Positions 25,501 to 35,885 of a DNA stretch of 64,000 nt are shown here, one piece after another (within the stretch, counting starts at the first letter, position 1; each line of letters begins with the position of its first letter). The notes beneath the pieces are model-generated. The model was not told the origin of the DNA and searched no databases. It saw nothing but the letters and a program-made list of their open reading frames with translations. A program made the position numbers and the translations under genes. Source of the DNA: Cryptomeria japonica (lineage: Eukaryota > Streptophyta > Pinopsida > Cupressales > Cupressaceae); assembly GCF_030272615.1 (NCBI RefSeq), contig NC_081413.1, positions 98,674,239 to 98,738,238 on the forward strand, in the 5' to 3' direction.

Positions 25501-25863
25501 TTGATTTGACCTAATTGATTCGGATTGTTGTGAGATTCTGAAATGCTGAAATGCTCTCCCCCTATCATCAAAATTCTCCCCCATACATTAGTCTTCTCCT
25601 CTTCTCTTTTGTCTTCTCCCCCTTTGACAACAATGCCAAAAAATAAAGAACTAAAACATAATTTATTCTTGTATGAAGTGATTTCTTGTTGTTATGTGTC
25701 AACTTAGTCTCAGTCAAAGCATTATGTCTTCAATTCCTGTTCCCTATATTGTTTCCTGTATTGTTTCCTACACCCTTTAGAAAACATCCTAAAGTGTGTA
25801 AATCAGCATCAACTCCTAAAAGATATTTTGTAGAGTCATTGAATTGATGCTTTCACCGAACTC

Positions 25864-25939
25864 GGTCAGTGAGTAGAAGATAGGGGTAGAACCCCTAACT
25901 TGGTCAGTGAGTAGAAGATAGGGGTAGAACCCCTAACTT
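25864..25939 (-). repeat. 38-bp tandem duplication at the end of copia-2 pol
   Basis: Two perfect adjacent copies of a unit beginning GGTCAGTGAGTAGAAGATAG (25,864-25,901 and 25,902-25,939). The pol stop codon at 25,904-25,906 lies in the second copy as read on the plus strand. Confidence 0.9.
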
Positions 25940-26467
25940 ACTTCTGAGATACTCAAAAGTGTCCCTTGGCAGTGGCTTGGTGAAGATATCTGCTATTTGT
26001 TCCTTTGTGCTAACATACTCCAACACCACTTTCTTCTCTTGAGCTTCTTCACTAAGATAATGATATTTGATAGAGATGTGCTTTGTCTTAGAGTGCATAA
26101 CAAGATTCTTTGAAATGTTAATGGCACTAGTATTATCATAGAATATAGTTACTGGCTCAGTAACTTTCTCATTTATACCTTCCAACAGTTATTTGATCCA
26201 TGCTATGTTGGTACAATTCAATGCTGCAGCAACGTATTCAGCTTTTGTTGTTGACTGTGAAACACATCCTTGTTTCTTGCTAAGCCAACTCACTAATCTT
26301 TCTCCTAAAAAGAAAGCTCCTCCACTTGTTCTTTTCTTGTCATCAATGTTGCCTGCCCAATCAGCATCAGTATAAACTTTTAAATCAAAATCATTTCTTT
26401 TCTGATATACTAAGTCATAATCTTCAGTGCCTTTCAAGTATCTGAAAATTCTCTTGATTGTTGTCAT
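25904..26467 (-). pseudogene. Copia-2 RNase H
   Basis: It shows the copia RNase H signatures RIFRYLKGT, VYTDADWAGN (catalytic Asp), SQSTTKAEYVAAA (catalytic Glu), FYDNTSAI (Asp) and KHISIKYHYL. The C-terminal STKEQIADIFTKPLP is typical of the end of copia pol. A TAA at 26,189-26,191 splits the domain. The enzyme would remove template RNA during cDNA synthesis. Confidence 0.92.
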
Positions 26468-26737
26468 GTGTGTTTCCTTAGGATCTACAGAGAATCTTGC
26501 AACTATACCTACTGCATGTGCTATGTCTAGCCTGCTGTGAACAATATATTATAACTTTCCAATCATGGATCAGTAAAGTGTCTCATCAATAGATGCAGAT
26601 TCATCATTCTTTGATAGTTTACAGTTGGTATTCATAGGAGTACTTACTGGTTTTGAATCCTCCATTCCAAATTTCTTCAAGATTTCCTTTATGTACTTGG
26701 ATTGAGTAATGAAAATCTCATCTTTCATTTGCAGTAT

Positions 26738-27427
26738 CTATAAACCTATAAAATACTTTATCTCAGTGATTAATGACATCTCAAATTCTTTGCTCATTTC
26801 ATTTCCAAAGTTCTTACATAGAGAGTCATTTCCACAAAATATAATGTCATCAATAAATATGGCTGAGATCAATATTCCATTTTCATCATTCTTCATGTAC
26901 ATATTGTTGTTTTCACTTGTTCTTTTAAAACCAATCTTTATTAAATAAGAGTGCAATCTTTCATACCATGCTCTAGGTGCTTGTTTCAAACCATATAAAG
27001 ATTTGTTCAATTTACATACCTGATCTTTATTATTGTCTTCAACAAATCCTTCAGGTTGTTCAATAAAAACTTCTTCTTCTAATATACCATTCAGAAATGC
27101 ATATTTGACATCCATTTGATATACCTTGAAATTCTTGTAAGTAGCATATGCCAACAATGTTCTTACTCCTTCAAGTCTTGCTACAGGTTCAAAAGTCTCA
27201 CCATAATCAATTCCTTCTTCTTAGGCATAACCTTTGCAAACTAGTCTTGCTTTATTTCGAATGACCTCTCCTTTTTCATTTAGCTTGTTTCTAAAAATCC
27301 ATTTTGTACTGATTACATTTTTGTCCTTCAGTCTTGGGACCAGTGTCCATGTGTCATTCTTCTTGATTTGATCAATCTCTTCTGTCATAGCATTTATCCA
27401 ATCTTTACTGTTAAATGCCTCTTTCAC
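26738..27427 (-). pseudogene. Copia-2 reverse transcriptase
   Basis: Copia RT motifs are in order: NDTWTLVP, STKWIFRNKLN, KARLVCKGYA, QMDVKYAFLNG, QPEGF, LNKSLYGLKQAPRAWY and the active site FIDDIIF near 26,840-26,860, where YVDD is usual; both Asp residues are kept. A TAA at 27,221-27,223 follows KGYA and a TAG lies at 26,738-26,740. It belongs to the single gag-pol frame. Confidence 0.93.
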
Positions 27428-27463
27428 TATTCTTGGTTCAAATTCAAATATCAGACATGTGTT

Positions 27464-28597
27464 CTATCTCAGTTTGTTCCTTGTCATCACTGGATCATCC
27501 TTATCTCCTATAATCTGACTTGGTGCATGATGTCTTCTGACATATTTGGCTAATACAGGCTCGATAGGCTCTGTATGATCTTCATCACTCGGTAACTGAA
27601 TATTCTCTTCATTTCCTTTTGCAGTTTTCTCGGTAGGACTTGTCAGTTGAACATAGACAAATTCATCATAATCTTCTGGTTCCTTGGAATTTCCTTCATC
27701 ATTTTTTTCTGCAAATTCATCAATTTTCACATTTGCACTTTCTACTATTTTGTTAGATGATTTGATCAGACATTTAAATGCTTTACTTCTAGAAGAATAA
27801 CCAAGAAATGATCCTTCTTCTCTTTTCTGATCAAACTTGCCATTTCTATCATCCTTGTGTACATAGCATCTACTTCCAAAGATTTTAAAATAACTTAAAT
27901 TAGGTTTCTTGTCATACCAGATTTCATATGGTGTCTTCAAAGTACCTTTCTTCAGTTGTACTCAGTTCAGGGTGTAAACTACTGTGCTTATTGCTTCTCT
28001 CCAAAATGTTTGTGGCACTTTCTTTTCAATCATCAGGGTTCTGGCACAATCCACAATAGATCTATTTCTTCTCTCAGCAATTCCATTTTGTTGTGGAGTT
28101 CTCGGTGCAAAGACTTGTCTTTTTATACCATGATCATTGCAGAATAAGTTGAACTCATCAGATGTGAACTCTCCTACTCTATCTGATCTAAGACATTTTA
28201 GTTGTCTTCCTGTTTCATTTTCAACTCTTGCCTTGTACCATTTAAACATTTGAAAAGCTTCTGATTTTTCTTTTAAAAACATTACTGACATCATCCTTGA
28301 GTAATCATTCACAAATAATATGAAATATTTATCACCATAGTAACTTTGAATTTTCATAGGACCACGAAGATCAGTGTGCACAAGATCTAAAATTCCCTTG
28401 GAGGTGTAGGACTTACTTGTAAAGCTTGTTCTTGTCATTTTACCCATCTGACATCCTCGGCACATAGCATTCTTAGGTTTCTCAAGACTCGGTAGACCTT
28501 TTACTCGGTGCTTCTTGCTTATTTTGATCAGATTATCAAAATTTACATGACAAAACCTTTTATGCCATAACCAGGTATCATCTATCTTTGCATACAA
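27464..28597 (-). pseudogene. Copia-2 integrase
   Basis: The HHCC zinc domain reads WHKRFCHVNFD ... CRGCQMGK. The DDE core keeps HTDLRGP, LRSDRVGEF and PQQNGIAERRNR, so all three acids remain, although the usual G before GEF is V. The C-terminal part (MKTPYEIWYDKKPNLSYFKIFG) continues after a TGA at 27,962-27,964 and ends at a TAG at 27,464. The enzyme would insert cDNA with the 5-bp staggered cut seen in this window's target duplications. Confidence 0.92.
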
Positions 28598-28732
28598 ACA
28601 CTTATTCTGAGTTGAGTCAAGGTGAAATGTGTTACCTTTTGTTTGTATCCTGGTAGCAGCTAACTTTCCATGCTTGTCATGAACTTTGACAATCCCTTTC
28701 TAAAATTCTATTCAGTATCATGTATTGTTTAG

Positions 28733-29146
28733 CTATGCTACACTCAACAAATTGTATTTCAAACCTTCAACCCAATAAACATCATTGCATCTTGCATTGT
28801 CAAGAAGTGTTATGGATCCTTTACCTCTTACCAGACATGGTGCATCATTACCAAATCTTACATAGCCTCCATCATAGTCTTCTAACATAACAAACTTGTG
28901 TTTATCACCTGTCATGTGATGTGAGCATCCACTATCTATGATCGAAGAATCATTAGTATTTATGTGAGATATTAGGGATTTTTCTTCATACCTTTCTTCA
29001 TCTGATCTATATTTGATAGCCGCATAAACTACTTCCTCTGTATCAATTTCATCTGATTTATCATCATTGGATTCCTCATCGGCTTTTAAGGAAGACTTTC
29101 TATCTCTTCTTCTGAAGTCTCAGTGTCCTCTGTAATGATTATCTTT
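28733..29146 (-). pseudogene. Copia-2 protease and gag-pre-integrase region
   Basis: The active site IIDSGCSHHMTGD is near 28,928-28,950, followed by YVRFGNDAPC, RGKGSI and VEGLKYNLLSV. The segment is open apart from its boundary TAG codons at 29,147-29,149 and 28,733-28,735. The protease would cut the gag-pol polyprotein. Confidence 0.88.
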
Positions 29147-30085
29147 CTATCTATCATCTCGGTAATCTCTCTTTTTAGTAGAATCTTTGTCAGGACAGTT
29201 ATAAGCCATATGTCCTATCTTATCACAATTGAAACATTTCAAAGATATTTTTCTTTTATACTTACCTTTGCCTCTTGGTAACCTTCTGGCTAATAGTGCT
29301 TCAAACTCTTCTTGCTTTCTGATTTCCTCATACAGTTTGTGTACTTCCTCCATGTTCTTGCAAAATATTTCACTTGCTCCACTATGATCCCCTTTAGTGT
29401 ACTTACTCATTCTATCATTGTAATCATCAGATTCACCAATGTGAAAATAACTAAATGCAGATTCAACTTTATTTACCGATGACCCACTGTTATCAAAGTT
29501 ACTTAACTCAAATGCATGTATCTTACCAATAGTAGCATCTAAAGAAACTAGCATATTAGGTACAGACCTCAATTTATTGATTGCAAAGACTCGGATTGCA
29601 TAAGTCGGTAGAAGGGTTCTTAACAACTTACTTGTTATATCCTTTTCTTCAATAGTTCCACCTACTCCTTTGATTTGATTGACAATCTCCTTTAGTCTTG
29701 TATTGTACTGGGTTATGTTCTCACCTTCATTCATCCTCATAGATTCAAGTTGTCCTCTTAGACTATCCACTTTTTCTCTTTGAACATGTTCATCTCCACC
29801 ATACACAGATATTAGCTTGTCCCACATTGCCTTTGCATCATTGCAGCCTTCTAGATCATTAAACTCTGAATCGGTCAATGCAGATGTTATTTCAATCATT
29901 GCTTGAATATGTTCTTGCTTTGCCTTTATCTCTTCCATTGTCAATGGATAGGTGCTTGGTGTAATGAAATCATTCTCCAGGTAATATACAACATATTCTC
30001 CAACTCCTGCTAGGTGTAGCTTCATCCTTTTCTGCCATGTAGAGAAACTTGACTTGTTCAGCTTCGGTGCATCCCTCTTATACAT
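29147..30085 (-). CDS. Copia-2 gag, 312 codons open
   Basis: The start ATG is 30,083-30,085, about 50 bp inside the primer site. Copia gag features are FSTWQKRMKLHL, AKAMWDKLISVYGG, ITQYNTRLKEIVNQIKGVG, then one CCHC knuckle (CFNCDKIGHMAYNC near 29,200-29,240) preceded by a basic stretch. This is the longest unbroken copia frame in the window. The TAG that ends it at 29,147 is probably a later mutation within a continuous gag-pol frame, since the downstream frame is the same. Confidence 0.88.
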   Translation of the reverse strand: MYKRDAPKLNKSSFSTWQKRMKLHLAGVGEYVVYYLENDFITPSTYPLTMEEIKAKQEHIQAMIEITSALTDSEFNDLEGCNDAKAMWDKLISVYGGDEHVQREKVDSLRGQLESMRMNEGENITQYNTRLKEIVNQIKGVGGTIEEKDITSKLLRTLLPTYAIRVFAINKLRSVPNMLVSLDATIGKIHAFELSNFDNSGSSVNKVESAFSYFHIGESDDYNDRMSKYTKGDHSGASEIFCKNMEEVHKLYEEIRKQEEFEALLARRLPRGKGKYKRKISLKCFNCDKIGHMAYNCPDKDSTKKRDYRDDR

Positions 30086-30136
30086 CTTTGGATCTTTTCC
30101 TCAAGTACCTTTAAGCTTTTTCTTCTGGAGTCCAAA

Positions 30137-30150
30137 GCTCTGATACCAAT
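30137..30150 (-). promoter_or_regulatory. Primer-binding site of copia-2
   Basis: ATTGGTATCAGAGC on the minus strand, immediately inside the 5' LTR, complementary to initiator tRNA-Met. Confidence 0.92.
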
Positions 30151-31656
30151 TGATAGTTCTGATACTTAAAGATAAGTATAGATGCCAAGCTAATAAGATG
30201 AGAGAGGGGGGGGGCTGAATCATACAAACTTAATCTTCCATAAAAACATCAAATTCAACCTCGGTAACATATGCTTCAATAATATAACCAAAACTGCTAA
30301 TCATGCAAACTCAAAAGCATATAAACATCATAATACTCATAACACCATATTTAACGTGGAAAACCAAATAGGGAAAAACCATTGTGGGATTTTGGACCCA
30401 CTAAGAACTATACTCTTCTAGAGTATGCTCAGTTAAAAGCAAATCCTATTAAAGATTACAAACACATTGCTAGATGTGACCCAGTTAAGGGATTTCCCTC
30501 AGATCTGTTAGGATCTTCACCTTGTTAGAAGTGACCTTGTCAAAGGATTTCAAACACTCAATCAGAATGTCACCTTGCTAGAGTGTTTTACAAATAAGAT
30601 TGTTAAGTCCACTCAGTTAAGAGATTTTCTATCACTTCACAAAATAACAGTAATAAAAATCTATCTGCAACTTCACATCTAAAATGCTAAAGAAGATTCT
30701 TATTTGCTCAATACAATTTAGGACTTATCTTGTCCATCTGTTGGGCTCTATACTCTATTATTCAAACAAGTCTTCAAGCTTTTGTGCTCAGTAATCACTA
30801 TGTAGCATCCATGTGCATACACTTGCCCACATATATTGTTTATCAACAGTTCCCTGCTTATAAACAATAGCTAACCACTTAATCTCCTTGATCACATTTC
30901 CCATGATCAATCATAGCCATCAGATCTTTAAACTTTGACCAGGTTCAATGTATCCTTAGATCTGAAAACATTTTACCCCGCCTTGGAACTTGCATATATT
31001 TCTTGGAACTTGTGCTAGGGTATTGCGGTTCAATCTGAGTTGTAGATCTTCCTGCCGATTATCCTTTGCCATAGATTCTTTAACAAACTTCATTCACGAC
31101 ATACCAATCATTTAATCATAGCCAATTCATCAGCTTCCTTCATTAAATAATGCTTTGATTCATTCAATGTATTCTTTTATTACTCGGTTGCAACTCTGTA
31201 AATACTAAACTTCACTCAGTAGACATTCTGCCTTCATTAATCGATAGCGATAACCTTAGGGTTTACCGACTAGGTTCTTTGCTCAGTAACATAGTATAGT
31301 ATTAACCTTTCAATTAATAACATATGTAGGATATCAAAACAATCTAATCATCATGATCCCATCATTGTCTAACTCGATAATAGTTGCCCATTGAATAACT
31401 TATTTCTCCCCTTATCCATCATATTCTTTCTGTGTCTTTTACCAACATCTTTATACTCATCAAATCATACTTCTCAAGATATGGCAACATCATACTAAAT
31501 TAGAAAATCAATTTCTTGACATCAATGACAAAATAATAATATTAAGACAGTAAACATCCTTAATCAGTTTTATCCATAATCATCAACAACCTTCTCAATA
31601 TCCTTATTGAAATGCCAACAATCTCTCCTTGTCTGTTATAATGCCAAATGCCAATA
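30151..31656 (-). repeat. 5' LTR of copia-2
   Basis: It begins TGATAGTTCTGATAC after the primer site and ends ATGCCAATA, where the other LTR has CCAACA; the terminal CA has become TA. GTTAA follows as the target duplication. The G-rich motif is at 30,198-30,222. Confidence 0.92.
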
Positions 31657-31661
31657 GTTAA

Positions 31662-32000
31662 CTCTCTTTTTTCTTTTGAATATGTCCTTTAAAATCTTAA
31701 GAAATGTGTCAACTTCAGTCTTATAGAACATAAGTTAACTAATACATAATCTCTTATTATTTCATCCTCCAAACTAGTCGTATGCCTTCTGGCATCCAAA
31801 ACTTCATACAAACCCTTTAGAATGATAGATGATAGCTCTATCATGGCTTTTCTATATCCATTCATATATTGTACAATGGCTTCCTCTATTTCTCTTTGAT
31901 CATTTTCATCATAGTTCTCATAATATTCAGATATGTTCTTCATATTTCCTTCCTTTACTACTTCATCAACAATCTGACTAAGAGAAAGTAGGGGCACAAT
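31662..32000 (-). pseudogene. Element E ORF2, middle block
   Basis: A roughly 100-codon open minus frame includes YENYDENDQREIEEAIVQY and LKGLYEVLDARR. It matches the block in B's ORF2 with FTNEEKEIIENSAI and LPSDLYRRLDAKR, and D's LPNELYLHIDNRW. The block lies between the target duplications of copia-2 (31,657-31,661) and C (32,001-32,005), so both inserted into this coding region. Function unknown. Confidence 0.7.
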
Positions 32001-32005
32001 AGTAT

Positions 32006-32150
32006 TGTTAGTATTTAACTGATGACTGAGAGGGGGGGGGGTGAATCAGTTAAAGCAATTTTCTCATAATTCAACCAATCAGCAACTATCCTTTGCATTG
32101 TCTTAAACATTGTATAAATCATGAAAGCAAATAACATCATTGAAAAGATA
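32006..32150 (-). repeat. 3' LTR of C, first piece
   Basis: It starts TGTTAGTATTTAAC and carries the G-rich motif at 32,027-32,048. It matches 60,302 onward and stops at AGATA (32,146-32,150), the left target duplication of B. It resumes at 44,173. Confidence 0.92.
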
Positions 32151-32161
32151 TGTTGGCATAT

Positions 32162-33771
32162 TGGTGTAGGGGCACTAGGCATGAAGACAACTTGGACGAC
32201 AACATGGAAGCATGACAAGGAGGTGTATCGGTCTAATAGACTCAATTATGATGTCTTGAAGCCAATTATGGCATTTTATTGTAATGATCCTAATGTAATG
32301 ATTAATTGTCCTAATGGACCTAATAAGGCCATAGAACCAAATATAGGATTTCATGGGTATAGAATTGGTAAGGGTCTCAAAGGTGTTTAGAACTATTTGA
32401 TAAATCATTTTGATCCTTTAGAAGTCATTAGGTTGGGGTAGAAGTCCATTTCATAAGAGTTTTAAATTCAAAAATTTGAAAATAGTGGCTAGTGTCATTT
32501 TGGAGGGAAAAGCTAAAAACTTGTTTGTTAAGCATTTTAATCATGAATAACTGATGGATTTCGGTTTGGGAAGTTAGGGGAAGGTATTATAAAACCTTGG
32601 AATTCCATTTTGGTGGGGTTGGATGATATAGTACAGATGTTGTACGGATTTAACAGAAAAAGTGAATAAAACCTTCATTTTCTTGCAATTTCTTGTGTTT
32701 TGTTGCTTGAAAGTGATTGATATTTCATGGTATAAGCCTTGGGAAATAATTGAGCATTGTAATAAGTGTTTTTTAATGCTTTTTTAGAGGTTTTTGATCA
32801 GATTTTTCCATTTATTGCAGACTCTACTTAAATTTCTGGGTTTTGCCATTGGCATTGAAGACACAAAATGCAACTTGGAGCCATTCCTTGAATGTAGGAA
32901 TCTGATACTCATGGAATAGGCTCCCTATAACTTGTACATTATTATTCTAACAATATAACTTGTAGGAAGAGTGGGTTTGCAGGTGATCACCGTGAGTTGG
33001 ATAAAGGAGAAGTGAGTAGGAAGCATAGCAGGCCTATAGCAGCAGAAGATCTACCTTAACAAAGGGGTAGTTTAATGATTGGATATGTCTAATATGGTCT
33101 AGGAGAAGGTGTATGAACCTTGATAAAGTTGCAGAAGTGCTGAGAGAGTGGTTAATCAAGAAACCCTTGGTTTTGGAGCCTATTGGTGAGGGTTTTGGGG
33201 TTTGCACATTAAACAAGATCATAGAACCTAAAAAATTGGATTTTCCTTGGTTTGGAGTCATAAAAAACTACTGTTGAGAGTTTAAAGGTTGGGGGATAAG
33301 TATTTTATATACTTGCTTTGTAAAAGTGTGGGTTTTTGCATTAAAAATAGTCTCAGTCTTAGGACAGCAAAGGCATGGTCCAAAACAACCATACCTAATT
33401 TTGATATATGTTGTAGTAAGCCAAAAAGGGTATCCAAAAAGCTTTTTTTTCTTGGAAGTTATTTGGGAAAACTTGGAGAAACTGAATTAATTCAGCCTCA
33501 AGTGGCCTAATTGGGGCTCTAGGGCTAGTAGTAGGCATAGTGGGGTTTAAGAGCATGGAGAAGTCTTGAAACCTTAAAACTAATTGAAACTTGTTGAATT
33601 GGGTTGGAATAATTGGTTGAAGACACTAGGAGTCATAGTGGAGAGTTGGGTATTGATTTGCCCCTTTGAAGCCTTAAGGTGCCTTGGAAACACTAGGCAA
33701 ATGCAAGGAGTGTGAAGCACTTGAAAACATATTTTCTTGAAGTCACCTAAAACCCCTAACCCTCTGCATCA
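32162..33771 (+). repeat. 5' LTR of element A
   Basis: It runs TGGTGTAGGGGCAC to CCCTCTGCATCA. A TATA box (TATTATAAAA) is at 32,585-32,594, matched in the other LTR near 36,310. Its start resembles the LTR start of the gypsy element at 3,533. Confidence 0.95.
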
Positions 33772-33773
33772 GA

Positions 33774-33786
33774 TTGGTATTAGAGT
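33774..33786 (+). promoter_or_regulatory. Primer-binding site of element A
   Basis: TTGGTATTAGAG lies 2 bp after the LTR. It matches the tRNA-iMet-type primer site (TGGTATCAGAGC) with a C-to-T change. Confidence 0.8.
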
Positions 33787-33819
33787 AGTGAGTACATCTT
33801 TTGGGAAGGTTTTGACAAG

Positions 33820-35475
33820 ATGGCACCGAAGAATCAAATGGCTAGGGAAATTGAAGAGTTGAAGGAAGCCCTTGAAAGAGAGAAGAGGGAAAAGAGGGAA
33901 CTTGAAGCAGCAAGGGAGAGAGAGGATAGATAGCAAAGAAGGGAGAGATTGCAACTAATAGCAAGGATTGAAGCCTTAGAGAAGGAAAGGGAACAACCTA
34001 GGATGGAAGAAAACAATGAGAATCTTGAAGCACACAATGAAGGTGGTGAACATGAAGAGACTAGGAGGGATGAAGAAGATCCTGAAGAAAGGAGGTTAGT
34101 GAGACTACTAAAGGTAGTCCAAGGTGGTGGAATAAAATTTCATGTTGATTTACCTATATACCAAGGAAGAATGGATAGTGAGGAAGTGCTAGGGTGGATA
34201 GAGGCCTTAGAAAACTACTTTGAGTTGGAAGATATTGATGATGATAAGAAGGTGAGATTTGCAAAGGCTAAGTTGAGAGGTACTACTTTAACATGGTGGA
34301 GTGGTGTGCAGGCTAAGAGGATAGCAAGAGGATTGAATAAGATTACAAGTTGGGAAAGGATGAAAGCAATGATGAAGGCACAATTTCTACCATCTGATTT
34401 TGCTATACAAACAAAGAGGATGAGACAAAACTTGAAACAAAGAGACATGGATGTGATGACATACACAGAGCAATTTCATAAACTGAGCATTAGAGGAGGA
34501 GTAGAGGATGAAGATGAAAAGGTAGCAAGTTATTTGAATGGGCTGAGATATAATTTGCAGGATGAGATTGGGTTGAATGTTCCACAAACATTGGGAGATT
34601 GTTTTCAACTTGCAATAAGGGTTGAGGAGAAGTTGAAGAGAAAACAAGAGAGGCAAGGAGGCACAAGAGGTAGAGGATCCATGAGAGGAAGAGGACGAAG
34701 GGCTGCAAATGAATCACAAGGACAAGACAAAAAGGAGAAATAGTGTACATTAGAACAAAGAGGTGGTTATAGTTATAGAGGAGGAGGTAGATTTGGTAGT
34801 GGAAGAGGATCACATGTATTCACAGGCAAATGTTTCCATTGTAATGAAGTTGGGCACCAATCTTTCAAATGTCCTAAATGGGATGAAGGAGACAGAGGCA
34901 AAGATAGAAGAGTGCACTTAGCATATGAAGAAGAAGACAAGAATGAAGACAAAGAACCATTGAAAGTCTATCCTATAACAGAGGGAGACTTTCTTATGAT
35001 CAGAAGAGGTAAATTGCAGCAACAAACATCAGATCGGGTATCCATCTTCAGGTCACAATGCTTGAGTAAGGGTAAGATATGTAAGTTGATTATTGATTCT
35101 AGCTTGCATGATAATCTTGTTTCATTTGATATGGTTTCTAAGTTGGGATTGAAAACATTTGATCATCCTAATCCTTATAATGCCACTTGGGTTAGTCAAG
35201 AGCAGCATGCAATGATTAGTCAGAGGGCTTATGTCGATTTCTCAATTGGTCCATATCATGATCAGGTTTTGTGTGATGTTATACCTATGACTTGTGGGCA
35301 TATAATTTTGGGTAGACCATGGCAATACTTGAGGAGAACAATCCATGATGGATATACAAATACATACTTGGTGCATAAGGATAGTAAGAAATATTGTTTG
35401 ACACCTTTGCCTTGTAGGGAGAAGAATGAACATATTGTTATTTGTTTTGGAGACAAAATCAGAATGTGTGTGTAA
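33820..35475 (+). pseudogene. Element A gag-protease fusion, two in-frame stops
   Basis: One continuous frame from ATG 33,820 is broken only by TAG near 33,931-33,933 and TAG 34,741-34,743. An N-terminal charged coiled coil is followed by the gypsy gag core (FHVDLPIYQGR, ALENYFELE, KLRGTTLTWWSG, MKAQFLPSDF, YLNGLRYNLQDEI), an Arg/Gly-rich stretch and a CCHC knuckle (CFHCNEVGHQSFKC, 34,831-34,872). The protease has LIIDSSLHDN where the family has DSG/DGG, and ends with HIILGRPWQY. The catalytic Asp is kept, but the following Gly is Ser. The frame ends at 35,475 and no RT follows. Confidence 0.88.
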
Positions 35476-35885
35476 GGTGATGAGATTAGTGATACCGGTT
35501 GGATGAATCAGCCTAAGTTGTAGCAGATTAGCAGTCCTAAGGAGCAGCAAGGATGTGACTTTAGAAGAATAAGAGTTGGGGGTATTGATTGCCCAGTGAT
35601 TGAGCCAAGAGATGTGGTTAAACCTCTAAGTTTGTAGATGAAATCAGATCAAGACAGTGATATGAGGAGGCAAGAAGAGTTGAAGACACAAGGTCCTAGA
35701 CAAGGGACTCAAAATCAGCTTTTTGATACTAATGCTTTTGGTGAAGTGAATGCAAGTTGTAGTCGGAGGAAGATTACATTTCAAGAGTACTTTTTCCCTA
35801 TTGAAAATCAGAAGGCATCATCATTAGGTGGTTGGCACAACACCGGTCACTCTTGCGACAAGAGTTCTTTGTTTGGTGGGGAGTA
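35476..35885 (+). other. Residual 3' internal region of element A
   Basis: The frame continues with protein-like sequence (RVGGIDCPVIEPRDVV, ASCSRRKITFQEYF) and two stops, then meets the LTR. It may derive from sequence beyond integrase in the parent, which would place the pol deletion near 35.48 kb. A weak purine-rich string (GGTGGGGAG) precedes the 3' LTR. Confidence 0.45.

Larger units (their letters stand above)
23967..31656 (-). mobile_element. Nearly complete Ty1/copia element (copia-2)
   Basis: Two LTRs of 1,502 and 1,506 bp flank a single gag-pol frame. GTTAA is duplicated at 23,962-23,966 and 31,657-31,661. Primer site and polypurine tract are in place. All coding segments from 30,085 down to 25,904 lie in one frame, broken only by stop codons (TAG at 29,147, 28,733, 27,464, 26,738; TGA at 27,962; TAA at 27,221, 26,189). 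It is inserted into element E's ORF2. Repeated polypurine tracts near the 3' end recall Sirevirus-type copia elements, from memory. Confidence 0.92.
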
